A DNA stretch of 40,357 bases from Actinomycetes bacterium. Its GTDB lineage: Bacteria > Actinomycetota > Acidimicrobiia > Acidimicrobiales > Ilumatobacteraceae. Positions 33,400 through 40,357 of the stretch are shown piece by piece. The translations under genes were made by a program, and so were the position numbers. Numbering within the stretch: the first letter of the stretch is position 1; the number at the start of each line of letters is the position of its first letter. Where the stretch lies: assembly GCA_025359865.1 (NCBI GenBank), contig JANYDH010000048.1, positions 1-40,357 on the forward strand. The letters are read 5' to 3'. The notes beneath the pieces are model-generated. The model was not told the DNA's origin. It saw only the letters and a program-made list of their open reading frames with translations, and did no database searches.

Positions 33400-34004
33400 T
33401 GGCCGCCACCTACACCATGCCGGTACAGGTGCTCATCGATGAACTCGGACGCTTGCCGGGCATTGGCCCGAAGTCGGCTCAGCGAATCGCGTTCCACTTG
33501 CTGAAGGTCTCCACCGATGATGTCAACCGGCTGGCCCATGCGCTCACCGATGCCAAGGCAAAAGTGCGGTTCTGTGAGCGGTGCTGGAACATTGCCGACG
33601 GCGAACTGTGTCCCATCTGCCTCGATGGCCGTCGCGATTCCGCCGTGGTGTGCGTAGTCGAGGAGGCCCGCGATGTCGTCGCGTTGGAACGCACCGGCGA
33701 GTTCCGTGGTACGTATCATGTTTTGCTCGGAGCGATGAGCCCGCTCGAAGGGATCGGCCCCGAGCAACTGAAGATCAAAGAACTGTTTGCCCGCATCGAT
33801 GCCGAAGGAATTAGTGAGGTGATCCTGTGCACTAATCCGAACACCGAGGGCGAGGTCACCGCGATGTACCTGGCGCGAATGCTGAAGCCGTTCGGGATCC
33901 GAGTCACCCGGATTGCCAGCGGATTACCCGTGGGTGGTGATCTCGAATATGCCGACGAGCTCACCCTTGGCCGTGCCCTCGAGGGCCGCCGCGAAGTCAG
34001 CTGA
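33399..34004 (+). CDS. recR: Recombination mediator protein RecR
   Basis: A 201-residue RecR acting with RecF/RecO to load RecA on gapped DNA. It has the N-terminal helix-hairpin-helix ([20 protein letters not shown]), the Cys4 zinc finger ([16 protein letters not shown]), a Toprim domain ([19 protein letters not shown], then CTNPNTEGE) and the C-terminal [22 protein letters not shown]. Its ATG overlaps the dnaX stop by one base, so translation is coupled. The ybaB/ebfC gene that often separates dnaX and recR is missing here. Confidence 0.97.
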   Translation: MAATYTMPVQVLIDELGRLPGIGPKSAQRIAFHLLKVSTDDVNRLAHALTDAKAKVRFCERCWNIADGELCPICLDGRRDSAVVCVVEEARDVVALERTGEFRGTYHVLLGAMSPLEGIGPEQLKIKELFARIDAEGISEVILCTNPNTEGEVTAMYLARMLKPFGIRVTRIASGLPVGGDLEYADELTLGRALEGRREVS

Positions 34005-34015
34005 GGTCCGCGCGT

Positions 34016-34040
34016 GCTCGAGCTGAGCGCGAGTTCGAGC
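34016..34040 (+). terminator. Imperfect hairpin after recR
   Basis: gctcga (34016-34021) and tcgagc (34035-34040), with some further internal pairing, lie 11 bp after the recR stop. No T run follows. Confidence 0.25.
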
Positions 34041-34382
34041 TGGCCTACGCCCTGACCCACTACCCACCCACGGTGAAGAAGCCCACCTGCGTGGCGGGCC
34101 GTCAGCAGCCAGCCAAATCGAGTAGACCTCGCTCCAGCGCTGTAGATCAGCATTCGAGCAGTGGTTCCACCTCCTGGGTTATGCCCGAGTCAACGAGGAG
34201 GACTAACTGGGGTACCGCCCCTGGACCTGGTGGCGGGCGGACGTGCCAGCTCCAGAAGCGGTACCTCAGATCGTGGTGATGCCTCGACTACGATGGTTGA
34301 ACGCCTCGCGTGCTCTGCATCTATATGTCATTAAGGTTACAAGTATTACGATCTGATGTCAAGCAGTTCTGAGATGAATCCG
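34041..34382. other. Intergenic tract with an AT-rich segment
   Basis: No gene was recognised on either strand. The stretch 34318-34375 (atctatatgtcattaag onward) is much richer in A/T than its surroundings and abuts the left edge of the mosaic repeat at 34383. It may mark an insertion boundary. Confidence 0.4.
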
Positions 34383-34582
34383 CTCGGGTGGTGCGACGTG
34401 GAGTCGCGAAGTGCAGAACGAGATGGCATTTTCGCGCGTTGTGTTCGTCACTTCGCCCGTGGCGAGTTCGAATCGCTGATCGCGGCGACACGTGCATCGG
34501 CGAGGTCGGGCCGGGGTGCCGCCACACCGCACCCACATTTTGCGACAGCCTGTCAATGACAGCCCAACGCCCAAGCTCGGGC
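34383..34582 (+). repeat. Mosaic non-coding repeat, copy 1
   Basis: 34391-34463 (73 nt) is identical to the reverse complement of 40073-40145. The match resumes after a 75-nt block present only in copy 2, running through gccgccacaccgcaccc (34519-34535). The right end (34541-34582, gcgacagcctgt...cccaacgcccaag) matches the segment that lies at the other, outer end in copy 2, so the modules are permuted. It lies between recR and the thiolase stop. Confidence 0.85.
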
Positions 34583-34597
34583 GGTGGTGGCCAGCTG

Positions 34598-35779
34598 TCA
34601 GACCGTGCGGATGATGATGGCGTCGCCCTGGCCGCCGCCGCCACACAGCGCAGCAGCGCCGGTGCCGCCGCCGCGACGCTTCAACTCGTGCAACAGCGTC
34701 AACGTGAGGCGATTGCCGCTCATCCCGATCGGGTGGCCGAGTGCGATGGCGCCGCCGTTGACGTTGACCACCTCGTCGGTGATGCCGAGCTCGGCCATTG
34801 CGGCAATGCCCACGGCTGCGAACGCCTCGTTGATCTCGAACAGGTCGATGTCGTTGACCGTGCGGTGCACCCTGGCGAGCGCCTTGAGAATGGCCCGACT
34901 GGGCTGGTGCAGCAGCGACGCATTATCCGGCCCGGCGACCATGCCGTAGCTGATGACTTGGCCGAGCGGCATGATGCCGCGCCGTTCGACTTCTTCGGCC
35001 GACATGAGTACGAGTGCAGATCCGCCATCGCTGATCTGCGATGCGTTGGCCGCAGTGATGGTGCCATCTTTGTCGAACGCTGGCTTGAGGCCGGCCAACG
35101 ACTCCATCGTGGTGTTTGCACGAACGCCCTCGTCGGTGTCGACGATGATGGCGTCGCCCTTGCGTTGGGGGATCAACACCGGCACGATCTCGTCGGTGAA
35201 CCGGCCCTCCTTGATGGCGGCTGCCGCACGCACGTTGGACTTCATCGCCATGTCGTCTTGTTGTTCGCGGGTGATGTTGCCCGCGGCGTAGCGCTCGGTG
35301 CCGAGGCCCATCAGACAGGCGTCGAATGCGCACCACAGGCCATCACGGATGATGGCATCTTGCAGTTCGGTATTGCCGTAACGGAAGCCGCCGCGTGCCC
35401 CCTGGGCAAGGTACGGAGCGTTGGTCATGCTCTCCATGCCGCCGGCGACGACGACGTCGGCCTCGCCGGCAGCGATCATCTGATCGGCAAGATAGATCGA
35501 GTTGAGGCCGCTGAGGCAGACCTTGTTGATGTTGATCGCCGGCACGCTCATCGGAATACCGGCGTTGACAGCCGCCTGGCGTGAGGGGACTTGGCCTTGT
35601 CCCGCCATGAGTACCTGTCCCATGATCACGTGGTCGACGTCCTCGCCCGTGACCCCGGCACGCTCGAGCGCTGCCCTGATGGCGAACCCGCCCAGGTCGG
35701 CAGCGGTGAACGAGGCGAGCGCCCCACTCATCTTGCCGATCGGTGTGCGTGCTCCTGCGACGATGTACGAACCAGCCAT
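34598..35779 (-). CDS. Acetyl-CoA C-acetyltransferase (thiolase)
   Basis: A 393-residue classical thiolase. The acyl-enzyme nucleophile is Cys88 (NINKVCLSGLNS), the FEINEAFAAV block is intact, the catalytic His is in ALGHPIGMSG, and the second cysteine is in ALCGGGGQG. It condenses or cleaves acetyl-CoA and acetoacetyl-CoA or longer 3-ketoacyl-CoA. ATG 35779 follows a good ribosome-binding site (aaagggga). Together with the crotonyl-CoA carboxylase/reductase 3 kb away it could feed an ethylmalonyl-CoA or butyryl-CoA route, but they are not in one operon. Confidence 0.95.
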   Translation of the reverse strand: MAGSYIVAGARTPIGKMSGALASFTAADLGGFAIRAALERAGVTGEDVDHVIMGQVLMAGQGQVPSRQAAVNAGIPMSVPAININKVCLSGLNSIYLADQMIAAGEADVVVAGGMESMTNAPYLAQGARGGFRYGNTELQDAIIRDGLWCAFDACLMGLGTERYAAGNITREQQDDMAMKSNVRAAAAIKEGRFTDEIVPVLIPQRKGDAIIVDTDEGVRANTTMESLAGLKPAFDKDGTITAANASQISDGGSALVLMSAEEVERRGIMPLGQVISYGMVAGPDNASLLHQPSRAILKALARVHRTVNDIDLFEINEAFAAVGIAAMAELGITDEVVNVNGGAIALGHPIGMSGNRLTLTLLHELKRRGGGTGAAALCGGGGQGDAIIIRTV

Positions 35780-35892
35780 GACGTCCCCTTTGGATCCGAC
35801 CCACCGGCTTGGGGGCCCATCGTTAGCCTACGCGGCACGGCCCATCGGCCGACAATGTGCGCGCCCACAATCCAGCTGCTGGTGGTGGGGTT

Positions 35893-36729
35893 TCACGGTG
35901 AGGCGTGGAGGCCGTCGACCGAGTCGAGCACCTCGCCGGCGTCATTGTGGCTGTGGGTGAAGCCCCGGCGACGCTCCTCGGTGACGGTGGATGTGCTGCG
36001 CAGCGCCACGATGTAGGCCCGTCGGTACGACGACGCCGACGTGTTGCCGCCCGATCCGTGGAGCACGCCTTCGTTGTGCACGGTGATGTCGCCGCGGGAA
36101 ATGGGCACGGGCCGCAGCACGTCACCCTCGCGGAGATCCGTGACGAGCGTGTGGCTGGCCGACCGGTCGCCGTGCAACGGATGATGTGGACGCACCGGCT
36201 CGCGGTGTGATCCGGGAAGGAACTGCATGCAGCCGTTGTCGAGTGTCGAGTCGTCGACAGCCAACCAGCACGTCGCGGTCCGCCTGTCGTCGGTATCGAT
36301 CCAGTACGCCTGATCCTGGTGCCAGCCGAACACAGCGTCGGTCCGTCCTGGCGACTTCGCGAGCAACTGGTCGAAGTCGATCGTCATGCCTTCGCCGCAC
36401 AGCTGTTCGGCGATCGAACATGCCCGCTGCTCGAACACATTGCCTTGCCACTCGGGGAAGTACCGGCGGGGCAGCATCACGTTGACAATGGCGTAGGCGG
36501 AGGGGTCGGTGCCGTGTTCGCCGGTGGTCATGTCATTGAAATCTTTGCCGACGACCGCGATCTCGCCCCGGAAGAAGCGCTGGTACACGGCATCGATCTC
36601 GTCCATCTCAGCGGGACTCAACACCCCACGCAGGAGCACGTAGCCATCTCGGTGGAACGCCGCACGATCGTCATCGGTGACGGTATAGCTCGCGCCTGTC
36701 CGCCGGTCGGATTGTGCGCGGTCGCTCAT
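35893..36729 (-). CDS. Phytanoyl-CoA dioxygenase (PhyH) family protein
   Basis: A 278-residue Fe(II)/2-oxoglutarate-dependent oxygenase. The iron facial triad is visible: His137 and Asp139 in GWHQDQAYW and distal His224 in EGVLHGSGGN. Arg236/Arg237 (SYRRAYIV) is placed to bind 2-oxoglutarate. The N-terminal FHRDGYVLLRGVLSPAEMD block is typical of the family. The substrate may be an acyl-CoA or a small molecule. The start is ATG 36729, 10 bp after the GH18 stop; a TAGATT sequence 7 nt upstream could be a -10 box but includes that stop codon. Confidence 0.9.
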   Translation of the reverse strand: MSDRAQSDRRTGASYTVTDDDRAAFHRDGYVLLRGVLSPAEMDEIDAVYQRFFRGEIAVVGKDFNDMTTGEHGTDPSAYAIVNVMLPRRYFPEWQGNVFEQRACSIAEQLCGEGMTIDFDQLLAKSPGRTDAVFGWHQDQAYWIDTDDRRTATCWLAVDDSTLDNGCMQFLPGSHREPVRPHHPLHGDRSASHTLVTDLREGDVLRPVPISRGDITVHNEGVLHGSGGNTSASSYRRAYIVALRSTSTVTEERRRGFTHSHNDAGEVLDSVDGLHASP

Positions 36730-36736
36730 GGCCAGA

Positions 36737-36742
36737 AATCTA
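36737..36742 (-). promoter_or_regulatory. Possible -10 box for PhyH transcript
   Basis: Minus-strand TAGATT lies 7 nt before ATG 36729. Its TAG is the stop codon of the upstream GH18 gene, so the match could be coincidental. Confidence 0.25.
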
Positions 36743-38380
36743 CGCGGTGGCAACCATGCATGCGAGCGTCGTCGGCGAAGCATCGAGCCCCCAGCCTGTG
36801 GCCTGGATGCAGACGTTGTCGCCGACGTTGGTCGGAATCGGAACACTTGCCTCGAAACCATGTAGGGGGTCGGCACCGGCGATGGCTGCCGGAAGGTCTT
36901 CGCGGTTGTTTCCGGCCAGGATCGGTCCGCTGAACGCGCCCCCGTTGACCGATACCTGCACGGTGATCGGCAGGTCGAACTCCGGGTCGATCGCCCAACC
37001 GGTCAGCCCTACGGAGCCGCCTTGTGCGTGGGCAGCGTCGAGATGGCCGATCACCGCTGTACCGGCTGGCCGACCGCTCTCGCTGGTGGCCAACAGCGGC
37101 CACAGGTCGGCACTTTCGTAGCCGAGTGCCCAGATCGCGATGCCCGACAGGCCCTTGGCGAGCGCTGCATCTGCCCTGTTCTTTACCGACATTGCATCCG
37201 GGTAGTACACGGTGCGGCGCACGGTACAGGTGACGTTCGCACCGGGCTGGATCATCCGCACCGCTGGGCGCAACCCAGCCGAGTCGGCGCTGTCCACCTC
37301 TGCGGCCACGACCGCCGGCGGAACATATGGCGCAGGTGTCAGTGATGTGCTCATCGTGCCGGCGAACGTCTGGTCGTAGGTGAACATCATCTCGTCGGAC
37401 TTCGCTTCGCGGACAGGGGTGGCCTGATGATCGGCGGCCAACTTCGAAGCGTTCTCCATCTGCACGCTGATGGTGCCGAGCGACGCCGTGGACGGGCAGG
37501 TTCCAGAGAGCTTCTCTGCCCAACTGCGACCATAGGCGGGCACACCGAGTTGAACCTTCGACAACTGAGCCGCAGGAATCACCGACGTGATGTACGACAG
37601 CACGTTGGTGTCCCAGTCCAGAGGCGCGATTGGGCCCTTCTTGGCGACGCTCCAGTCGTAGGTCATGATCCGGAGCCGGTCGACCGAGCCGATGATGTTC
37701 GACCAGTCGTACACGGTGTAGCCGGACGTTCCGCCGTCCCAGATGGCTGGAACGGTGACCGAGAGCAGCCTGCCCTGTGCGTGCAGTTGGGGGCCGAGCA
37801 GTTGGATGAACGCCACCCAGTCGGGTCGCGTAGTAGGCCACGATGCCCTGCCGTCAGCGAACGCAAACCCTTCGTAGTCGAGATCGATTCCGTCGAAGTT
37901 GTTGAGAACGACGAGGGCGACGAGCGCCTGCACGTGCTGGGCGCGAGTGATCGGATCATCCAGGATCGCCGCCATCGCCAGCTTCGGAGTTCCGTCGGTG
38001 ATGGTCGGCACGACGGGCAGGTGCTGGGCGCGTAGAGCCGTGAGGGTTTTGGCAAGCGCGTCAGTACCGCCAACTACGCGTAGATCAGTCGCACCTGCTG
38101 CCATGAACGAAAACGGCGAGACTTCGGCGAACACGCCTTCGTTGCCACCGGTGATGGCCTTCAGACCGTCGGTGACGCCGTAGTAGGGCACCCAACCGGT
38201 GACGAATCGTGGTGCGCCCGGTGCCGTGGCCGAGGCCTCACGCTCGCCGGCTCCGGGCCATGGCAACGCTGCAGCCAGTAGCACCGCAACGAGCGCGCCC
38301 ACGGCACGCGCGGCACCCGTCAGGACGGTCGCAGCACCGTTGGGCGGTACGCGGTGAGGGAGTTGCGACTGCCGGGTCAT
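36740..38380 (-). CDS. Secreted glycoside hydrolase family 18 protein
   Basis: A 546-residue exported protein. A signal anchor or signal peptide (residues about 22-52, VGALVAVLLAAALPWPG) is followed by a GH18 TIM barrel. The catalytic motif DGIDLDYE is at residues 163-170 with acid Glu170, and MTYDWS and WALGYE are the usual barrel strands. The C-terminal 90 residues (from about 455, including GSVGLTGWAIDPEFDLPITV) form a beta-rich domain common in secreted actinobacterial proteins. The barrel resembles spore-germination YaaH-type or chitinase-like hydrolases; chitin, peptidoglycan or another GlcNAc polymer is possible. The start is ATG 38380 with TACCAT 6 nt upstream. Confidence 0.9.
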   Translation of the reverse strand: MTRQSQLPHRVPPNGAATVLTGAARAVGALVAVLLAAALPWPGAGEREASATAPGAPRFVTGWVPYYGVTDGLKAITGGNEGVFAEVSPFSFMAAGATDLRVVGGTDALAKTLTALRAQHLPVVPTITDGTPKLAMAAILDDPITRAQHVQALVALVVLNNFDGIDLDYEGFAFADGRASWPTTRPDWVAFIQLLGPQLHAQGRLLSVTVPAIWDGGTSGYTVYDWSNIIGSVDRLRIMTYDWSVAKKGPIAPLDWDTNVLSYITSVIPAAQLSKVQLGVPAYGRSWAEKLSGTCPSTASLGTISVQMENASKLAADHQATPVREAKSDEMMFTYDQTFAGTMSTSLTPAPYVPPAVVAAEVDSADSAGLRPAVRMIQPGANVTCTVRRTVYYPDAMSVKNRADAALAKGLSGIAIWALGYESADLWPLLATSESGRPAGTAVIGHLDAAHAQGGSVGLTGWAIDPEFDLPITVQVSVNGGAFSGPILAGNNREDLPAAIAGADPLHGFEASVPIPTNVGDNVCIQATGWGLDASPTTLACMVATA

Positions 38381-38386
38381 TCGCCA

Positions 38387-38392
38387 ATGGTA
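38387..38392 (-). promoter_or_regulatory. -10 box for leaderless GH18 transcript
   Basis: Minus-strand TACCAT lies 6 nt before ATG 38380, in the divergent gap shared with ccr. Confidence 0.4.
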
Positions 38393-38486
38393 CGCGGTCA
38401 CGCTCCCACGGTGCCCGCGGGCGCGCCCGCAGTGGTCGTCGCGGTCAATTCGCCCGCCCGTCTGGAACCCCGTAGCTACCGGTCGG

Positions 38487-38492
38487 TAACGT
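38487..38492 (+). promoter_or_regulatory. -10 box for leaderless ccr transcript
   Basis: TAACGT lies 6 nt before ATG 38499. There is no Shine-Dalgarno. Confidence 0.4.
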
Positions 38493-38498
38493 ATCCGG

Positions 38499-39842
38499 AT
38501 GTCCCACAACTCCATGCAGCACGTGCTCGACGCGATTCTGGCCGACGCATCCGGCGCCGACATCGGCGCGCTGACGATTCCCGAGAGCTACCGGGCGGTC
38601 CACGTGTTGAAGGCCGAGCAAGAGATGTGGGCCGGCGTTGCGTCGAACGACAAAGATCCACGACAGAGCCTGCACATCGGCGACGTGCCTACCCCTCAGT
38701 TGGCACCTGACGAGGTCTACGTCGCGGTCATGGCGAGCAGCATCAACTTCAACACCGTGTGGAGCAGCATCTTCGAGCCGATCAGTACGTTCGGCCCGAT
38801 GGCCCGCCTCGCTCGCGAGAGTGAGTGGGCCAAACGCCACGATCAGCCGTATCAGGTCGTAGGCAGCGATGCGGCAGGCGTGGTTCTGCAGGTTGGCACC
38901 GCGGTGCGCAACTGGAAGCCGGGTGACCGGGTGACGGTGCACTGCAACCATGTGGACGATCAGGACCAGAGCGCCCACGACGATTCGATGATGGCCGCCA
39001 ACCAGCGGATCTGGGGGTACGAGACCAACTTCGGTGGCCTCGCCGATCTCTCCATCGTGAAGGCCAACCAGCTCATGCCGAAGCCGGCCCACCTCACATG
39101 GGAAGAGGCGGCGGTCAGCGCGCTGTGCAACTCCACCAGCTACCGCATGCTCGTCGGCCGCAACGGCGCGCAGATGAAGCAGGGCGACGTGGTGCTGATC
39201 TGGGGTGCCACCGGCGGTATCGGTGCCTATGCGGCGCAGTACGTGCTCAACGGTGGCGGGATCCCGGTGTGCGTCGTCAGTTCGCCCGACAAGGCCGACA
39301 TTCTGCGGCGGATGGGTGTCGAGGCGATCATCGACCGCGCCGCTGCCGGCTACCAGTTCTGGAAGGACGACCACACCCACGACGAGAGCGAATGGCGCCG
39401 ATTGGGCAAGGACATCCGCGGCCTGGTCGGAGAGGATCCCGACATCGTGTTCGAGCATCCCGGTCGGTCGACGTTCGGCGCCTCGACATATGTCGCCAAG
39501 CGCGGCGGCACCATCGTCACCTGCGCGGCCACGAGCGGGTTCATGATGGAGTTCGACAACCGCCACTTCTGGATGCGGTTGAAGCGCCTGATCGGCAGCC
39601 ACTTCGCCAACTACAAAGAGGCATGGGAGGCCAACCGGATGATCAGCAAGGGCATGATTCATCCGGTACTCAGCCGGGTGTTCCCGCTCGACCAAACCGG
39701 TGAGGCCGCCTACCAGGTCCACCACAACATGCACGAAGGCAAGATCGGCGTGCTGGCGTTGGCGCCCGAGGAAGGCCTCGGTGTCACCGACCACGAGTTG
39801 CGTGACAAGGTCGGCGACAAGCTCCACCTGTTCCGCCGCTGA
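38499..39842 (+). CDS. ccr: Crotonyl-CoA carboxylase/reductase
   Basis: A 447-residue MDR-family enzyme carrying out NADPH-dependent reductive carboxylation of crotonyl-CoA to ethylmalonyl-CoA, the key step of the ethylmalonyl-CoA pathway. It has the Ccr-specific N-terminal segment (IPESYRAVHVLKAEQEMW), MASSINFNTVWSS, the RIWGYETNFGGLA insert, the NADPH motif IWGATGGIGAYA, and SHFANYKEAWEANRM. By my alignment Asn83, Glu175 and His368 occupy positions of the described CO2-binding pocket, so carboxylation is likely retained. The close match to actinobacterial Ccr and the full length make the call firm. Confidence 0.95.
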   Translation: MSHNSMQHVLDAILADASGADIGALTIPESYRAVHVLKAEQEMWAGVASNDKDPRQSLHIGDVPTPQLAPDEVYVAVMASSINFNTVWSSIFEPISTFGPMARLARESEWAKRHDQPYQVVGSDAAGVVLQVGTAVRNWKPGDRVTVHCNHVDDQDQSAHDDSMMAANQRIWGYETNFGGLADLSIVKANQLMPKPAHLTWEEAAVSALCNSTSYRMLVGRNGAQMKQGDVVLIWGATGGIGAYAAQYVLNGGGIPVCVVSSPDKADILRRMGVEAIIDRAAAGYQFWKDDHTHDESEWRRLGKDIRGLVGEDPDIVFEHPGRSTFGASTYVAKRGGTIVTCAATSGFMMEFDNRHFWMRLKRLIGSHFANYKEAWEANRMISKGMIHPVLSRVFPLDQTGEAAYQVHHNMHEGKIGVLALAPEEGLGVTDHELRDKVGDKLHLFRR

Positions 39843-39865
39843 CCTTTTCCGCCGCTGACCTGTTC

Positions 39866-40197
39866 GCGTCAGGTTGCTGTAGACCGCAGCCAAACGCCAA
39901 AAGTCGAGGGTGCGGTGTGGCGGCACCCCGTCCCGACCTCGCTGATGTGAGTAGTGTGGCGAGCTCCACGTGTCGTCGCGATCAGCGATTCGAACTCGCC
40001 ACGGCGTAGACCCGGTCCCCAGCTGACTTCCTCTCAGCCGCGCGTGCCACCACCTCAGCCCGCCGATGTGCAGCCACGGGCGAAGTGACGAACACAACGC
40101 GCGAAAATGCCATCTCGTTCTGCACTTCGCGACTCCACGTCGCACGACCCGATCTTTGGCGTTGGGCTGCTGCCAACAGGCTGTCGCACAATGCTGT
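39866..40197 (-). repeat. Mosaic non-coding repeat, copy 2 (inverted, with terminal inverted repeats)
   Basis: On the minus strand it carries the same core as copy 1 at 34383-34582, plus a 75-nt block (39998-40072) bounded by the 7-bp direct repeat gccacgg (39998-40004 and 40073-40079), and about 19 extra bases near 39944. Its two ends are imperfect inverted repeats of about 40 bp: plus-strand gcgtcagg...ccaaacgccaaaa, and minus-strand gcgacagcc...cccaacgccaaag. No protein-coding signal was seen. Confidence 0.8.
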
Positions 40198-40357
40198 GTA
40201 GTGGTGTCGCGGGTGAAGTTGGCCGTCTGGTCGTGTTGTCGGCGACGGTGTCATGGTCGTTGCTGAACTGATGGTTGTGCCGCAGAAGTCGGCTCAACGT
40301 CGGCTCAACATCGGCGACTGACAGCCCGCCCGCCGGGCCTACCCGTTGTTGCGCTGC
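40198..40357. other. Window edge without recognisable gene
   Basis: The last 160 bp show a near-duplicate cggctcaacgt/cggctcaacat pair, but no start, motif or family that can be supported. Confidence 0.4.

Noticed and set aside
34461-34490. tRNA-like T-arm (ggcga-gttcgaa-tcgct) inside the mosaic repeat
   Set aside because: The rest of a cloverleaf is missing: the following bases find no 5' acceptor partner at the right distance, and no anticodon arm is seen. Kept only as part of the repeat.
34388-35584. Open plus-strand frame of 398 codons starting in the mosaic repeat and running antisense to the thiolase gene
   Set aside because: The minus-strand thiolase has all catalytic motifs. The plus-strand frame has no family features and arises from GC-rich codon bias.
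38445-40145. Open minus-strand frame of 566 codons across copy 2 of the repeat and antisense to ccr
   Set aside because: ccr on the plus strand is unmistakable. The antisense protein is His/Arg/Val-rich with no recognisable domain.

Overview
The window reads as chromosomal DNA of a high-GC actinobacterium. I infer the class Acidimicrobiia (relatives of Ilumatobacter or Microthrix) from the mix of genes: an acyl-CoA carboxylase beta/epsilon pair, crotonyl-CoA carboxylase/reductase, an SCP2-type thiolase with a DUF35 partner, an ECF41 sigma factor, an ATP-dependent LigC-like ligase, and lipoproteins with Pro/Thr-rich linkers. This is a family-level inference, since no rRNA or tRNA gene is present. 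Many genes start with GTG. About a dozen have no Shine-Dalgarno but carry a TANNNT box 6-8 nt before the start codon, which suggests leaderless mRNAs.

Layout. 0-5 kb is a signalling block: a sigma-70 factor, a NarL-type regulator whose receiver has lost its phosphorylation residues, an overlapping CheY-CheX pair, and a GGDEF-EAL membrane protein. 4.9-9.2 kb holds a Gfo/Idh/MocA oxidoreductase, a RES-Xre toxin-antitoxin pair, and an ECF41 sigma factor overlapping an FAD oxidoreductase gene. 9.2-10.1 kb is gene-poor and looks decayed. 10.1-12.4 kb is a small membrane protein with an OmpR-type two-component system. 12.3-16.5 kb holds thiolase plus DUF35 protein, psuG-plsC, and a divergent cytidine deaminase.

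16.6-18.2 kb holds a cupredoxin lipoprotein and a Pro/Thr-linker lipoprotein. 18.3-21.2 kb is an overlapping run of aminotransferase, omega-amidase-like nitrilase and crotonase. A (ACTTCG)n tract lies at the 5' end of the crotonase gene. 21.4-25.5 kb holds GNAT, msrA, a CaiB-type CoA transferase, a metallophosphoesterase and an RDD protein. 25.6-28.5 kb holds accE-accD and a divergent DNA ligase. 28.5-31.4 kb is a CopC-CopD protein downstream of a second Pro/Thr-linker lipoprotein, which is a clear paralogue of the first. 31.4-34 kb is dnaX-recR. 34.6-39.8 kb holds thiolase, PhyH dioxygenase, GH18 glycosidase and crotonyl-CoA carboxylase/reductase, flanked by two inverted copies of a mosaic non-coding repeat.

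Themes. Acyl-CoA metabolism dominates (two thiolases, DUF35, crotonase, CoA transferase, carboxylase, Ccr, PhyH). The least described signals are four: the two paralogous lipoproteins, each beside a copper gene; a 45-bp palindromic repeat family (two full copies plus a fragment at the window edge); the mosaic repeat; and the CheY-CheX module without a visible kinase. No CRISPR array, prophage, intact insertion sequence or RNA gene was recognised.
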